Source: an uncultured Clostridia bacterium (lineage in GTDB: Bacteria; Bacillota; Clostridia; Oscillospirales; Oscillospiraceae). From it: a stretch of DNA of 6,775 nucleotides. Of this stretch, positions 5,762 to 6,775 are shown one piece after another. The DNA is taken from positions 1 to 6,775 of the forward strand of contig CALEQS010000004.1 in the NCBI GenBank assembly GCA_937907975.1. The letters are read 5' to 3'. How positions within the stretch are numbered: position 1 is the stretch's first letter; every line of letters starts with the position of its first letter. The notes under the pieces are model-generated. The model had not been told where the DNA came from. It was given only the letters and a program-made list of their open reading frames with translations, and did not search any database. Position numbers and translations under genes: made by a program.

Positions 5762-6541
5762 TTACATCTGCATTCCGCCGCAGACGGGCAGAGCCATGCC
5801 GGTGATGTGGCCGGCCATATTGGAGCAGAGGTAGACCACGCTGTCCGCCACATCCTGGGTGGTGCCCAGCTTGCCCATGGGGATGACGTGCTCTTTCAGG
5901 AACTCGGTGTCCTGACTGCCCGCAGCCACGCTGTCCGCCATCAGGTTAGTGCCCTCGGTGGGGCCGGGGCAGATGACGTTGACCCGGATGCCGGCCTTGG
6001 CGTTCTCCACGGCGGCGGTCTGGGTGATGGCGATCACGCCCGCCTTGGAGGGACCGTAGGCGCCGAACATGGGTGCCATGTGCAGACCGCCGATGGAGGA
6101 GGTGTTGACGATGGCTCCGCAGCCCTGCTTCTGCATCTGGATGAGCTCATACTTCAGGCAGTGGAACACGCCCTTCAGGTTGGTGTCAATGACCTTGTCC
6201 CAGTCGCCTTCGGTGACCTCAGTCAGGGGCACGAAGGGAATGTGGACGCCGTCCGCGCCGCAGCCGGCGTTGTTGAAGGCAAAGTCGATGCTTCCCCAGG
6301 CCGCCACGGTGGCGTCAATGGCGGCCTTGACACTCGCGTCGTCGGCCACGTCGCAGGAGACGAACATGGCGTCGCCGCCGGCCTCTTTCACCAGGCGGAC
6401 GGTCTCTCCGCCAGCGTCAGGACGGCGGGCGGCCACGGCCACTTTGCAGCCCAGACCGCCGAAGCGGACGGCCACAGCCCGGCCCATGCCGGAGGCGGCG
6501 CCGGTGACAAACAGAACTTTGTTCTTGAATTCTTCAAACAT
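5762..6541 (-). CDS. Classical short-chain dehydrogenase/reductase (SDR), 259 aa
   Basis: NAD(P)(H)-dependent oxidation of an alcohol or reduction of a ketone, in the cytoplasm. Rossmann motif TGAASGMG (13-20), CDV (63-65), NNAG (90-93), Asn121, the Ser149-Tyr162-x3-Lys166 catalytic set (NTSS...YGPSK) and PGPTEGT (192-198) are all present, so the enzyme looks intact. Arg39-Arg40 at the end of the second strand, with no acidic residue there, favours NADPH. The C-terminus GHITGMALPVCGGMQM is typical of the family. The length equals hydroxysteroid-dehydrogenase-type SDRs such as BaiA and the dihydrodaidzein reductases, but general SDR similarity cannot name the substrate. Start at 6541 is chosen for AAAGGAG (6550-6556) 8 nt upstream and because homologous SDRs begin just before this point. 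In-frame ATGs at 6565 and 6607 lack this site. First gene of the SDR-Dabb operon. Confidence 0.93.
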   Translation of the reverse strand: MFEEFKNKVLFVTGAASGMGRAVAVRFGGLGCKVAVAARRPDAGGETVRLVKEAGGDAMFVSCDVADDASVKAAIDATVAAWGSIDFAFNNAGCGADGVHIPFVPLTEVTEGDWDKVIDTNLKGVFHCLKYELIQMQKQGCGAIVNTSSIGGLHMAPMFGAYGPSKAGVIAITQTAAVENAKAGIRVNVICPGPTEGTNLMADSVAAGSQDTEFLKEHVIPMGKLGTTQDVADSVVYLCSNMAGHITGMALPVCGGMQM

Positions 6542-6585
6542 AAATAACGCTCCTTTTCGGGTCATTTTTTTTTTGCTTTGTTTGC

Positions 6586-6614
6586 AGTATAGCAAGGTTC
6601 TGATCAAAAGTAAA
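6586..6614 (-). promoter_or_regulatory. Promoter of the SDR-Dabb operon
   Basis: On the minus strand, an extended -10 TGCTATACT (hexamer 6586-6591) stands 17 bp from TTTACT (6609-6614, 4 of 6 to TTGACA). It is 45 bp upstream of the SDR ATG. A TGATCA palindrome (6601-6606, extended imperfectly to TTTTGATCAGAA) lies in the spacer between the two boxes, a position where a repressor could act. A run of ten A (minus strand) lies between the promoter and the ribosome binding site. Confidence 0.7.
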
Positions 6615-6655
6615 ATAAATCCTGACCGAAAGAGTATAACTGCCGGGATATACCT

Positions 6656-6775
6656 TTACGCCAGCGCATCGTAGCCCAGTTTGTGGATCAGTGCTTCTTC
6701 CTCTGTGAGAACATCCACTAAAAAGTTCTGAAATAACTGGGCTGACTGGGGGAAAGACTGACTTTTCAGTACACC
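6656..6775 (-). CDS. C-terminal fragment of an unidentified protein (39 codons), possibly a solute-binding protein
   Basis: The frame is open from the right edge to TAA at 6656-6658; the start is outside the window. The visible residues include SFPQSAQLFQNFLVDVLTEE (7-26) and end LIHKLGYDALA. The pattern (residue cluster, amphipathic helix with NFL, then T/S-E-E and a final LGY/KYGY) resembles the last helix of ABC-transporter substrate-binding proteins such as the molybdate/sulfate or iron type (..AQKFLDFLLSEEGQ..LGY..). That resemblance rests on 39 residues and is weak. If right, an uptake system adjoins the catabolic genes. No clear terminator is seen between this stop and the SDR promoter, so readthrough is possible. 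Confidence 0.5.
   Translation of the reverse strand, partial: GVLKSQSFPQSAQLFQNFLVDVLTEEEALIHKLGYDALA

Noticed and set aside
5758..5853. N-terminal extension of the Dabb protein by 32 codons
   Set aside because: Lies inside the SDR coding sequence, shows no Dabb homology, and the family begins at the MRHVSLF strand just after the SDR stop.
2431..6541. Equol-type cluster (daidzein reductase + dihydrodaidzein reductase)
   Set aside because: Gene sizes match, but no tetrahydrodaidzein reductase or racemase gene is present and the families are too broad to assign by length; kept only as an alternative substrate class.
6542..6607. 22-codon N-terminal extension of the SDR
   Set aside because: It would include the promoter -10 region and ribosome binding site, and is Lys-rich with no SDR homology.
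1..6775. CRISPR array, tRNA/rRNA, insertion sequence or phage att site
   Set aside because: No regularly spaced repeats, cloverleaf, transposase or terminal inverted repeats were seen; base composition is even across the genes.

Overview
The window is a GC-rich stretch (about 60% by eye in the genes, AT-rich between them). Shine-Dalgarno sites are strong (AGGAGG type, 8-10 nt from the start) and promoters are of the sigma-A type with TGn extended -10 boxes. This fits a high-GC anaerobic Firmicute, for example a gut Oscillospiraceae/Flavonifractor-type clostridium. That assignment is inference, because no rRNA or marker gene is present. The oxygen-sensitive type of iron-sulfur flavoenzyme fits an anaerobe.

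Every supported gene lies on the minus strand, so transcription runs from right to left. From the right edge: (a) 6656-6775, the C-terminal 39 codons of an unidentified protein, perhaps an ABC-transporter binding protein; (b) a transcription unit with its own promoter (6586-6614), encoding a classical short-chain dehydrogenase (SDR, 5762-6541) and a small Dabb-domain protein (5434-5757), ended by a hairpin terminator (5385-5423); (c) a single gene with its own promoter (5365-5394) and terminator (4565-4602), encoding a 241-residue SnoaL/NTF2-fold protein (4608-5333); (d) a four-gene operon with its promoter at 4418-4447, encoding a 647-residue FMN/4Fe-4S/FAD ene-reductase (2431-4374) and three more SnoaL-fold proteins (1641-2366, 889-1623, 119-889), ended by a perfect 17-bp hairpin (61-97).

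The notable feature is the combination: one SDR, one Old Yellow Enzyme/FadH/BaiCD-type ene-reductase, four mutually divergent SnoaL_4-like proteins and a Dabb protein. SDR, SnoaL-fold dehydratase and BaiCD/BaiH-type reductase are the core parts of the bile-acid 7-dehydroxylation (bai) pathway, where a hydroxyl is oxidised, water is eliminated next to the ketone and the resulting alkene is reduced. No CoA ligase, transporter or bile-acid-type hydroxylation gene is seen here, and the SnoaL proteins are about 75 residues longer than BaiE. The likeliest reading is an undescribed reductive or dehydrating pathway for a cyclic ketone or polyphenol/steroid-like compound from diet or host. The substrate cannot be named from sequence.

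Most of the plus strand is also open in long frames (up to 599 codons). I read these as shadows of the GC-rich minus-strand genes. No RNA gene, CRISPR array, insertion sequence or phage element was found.
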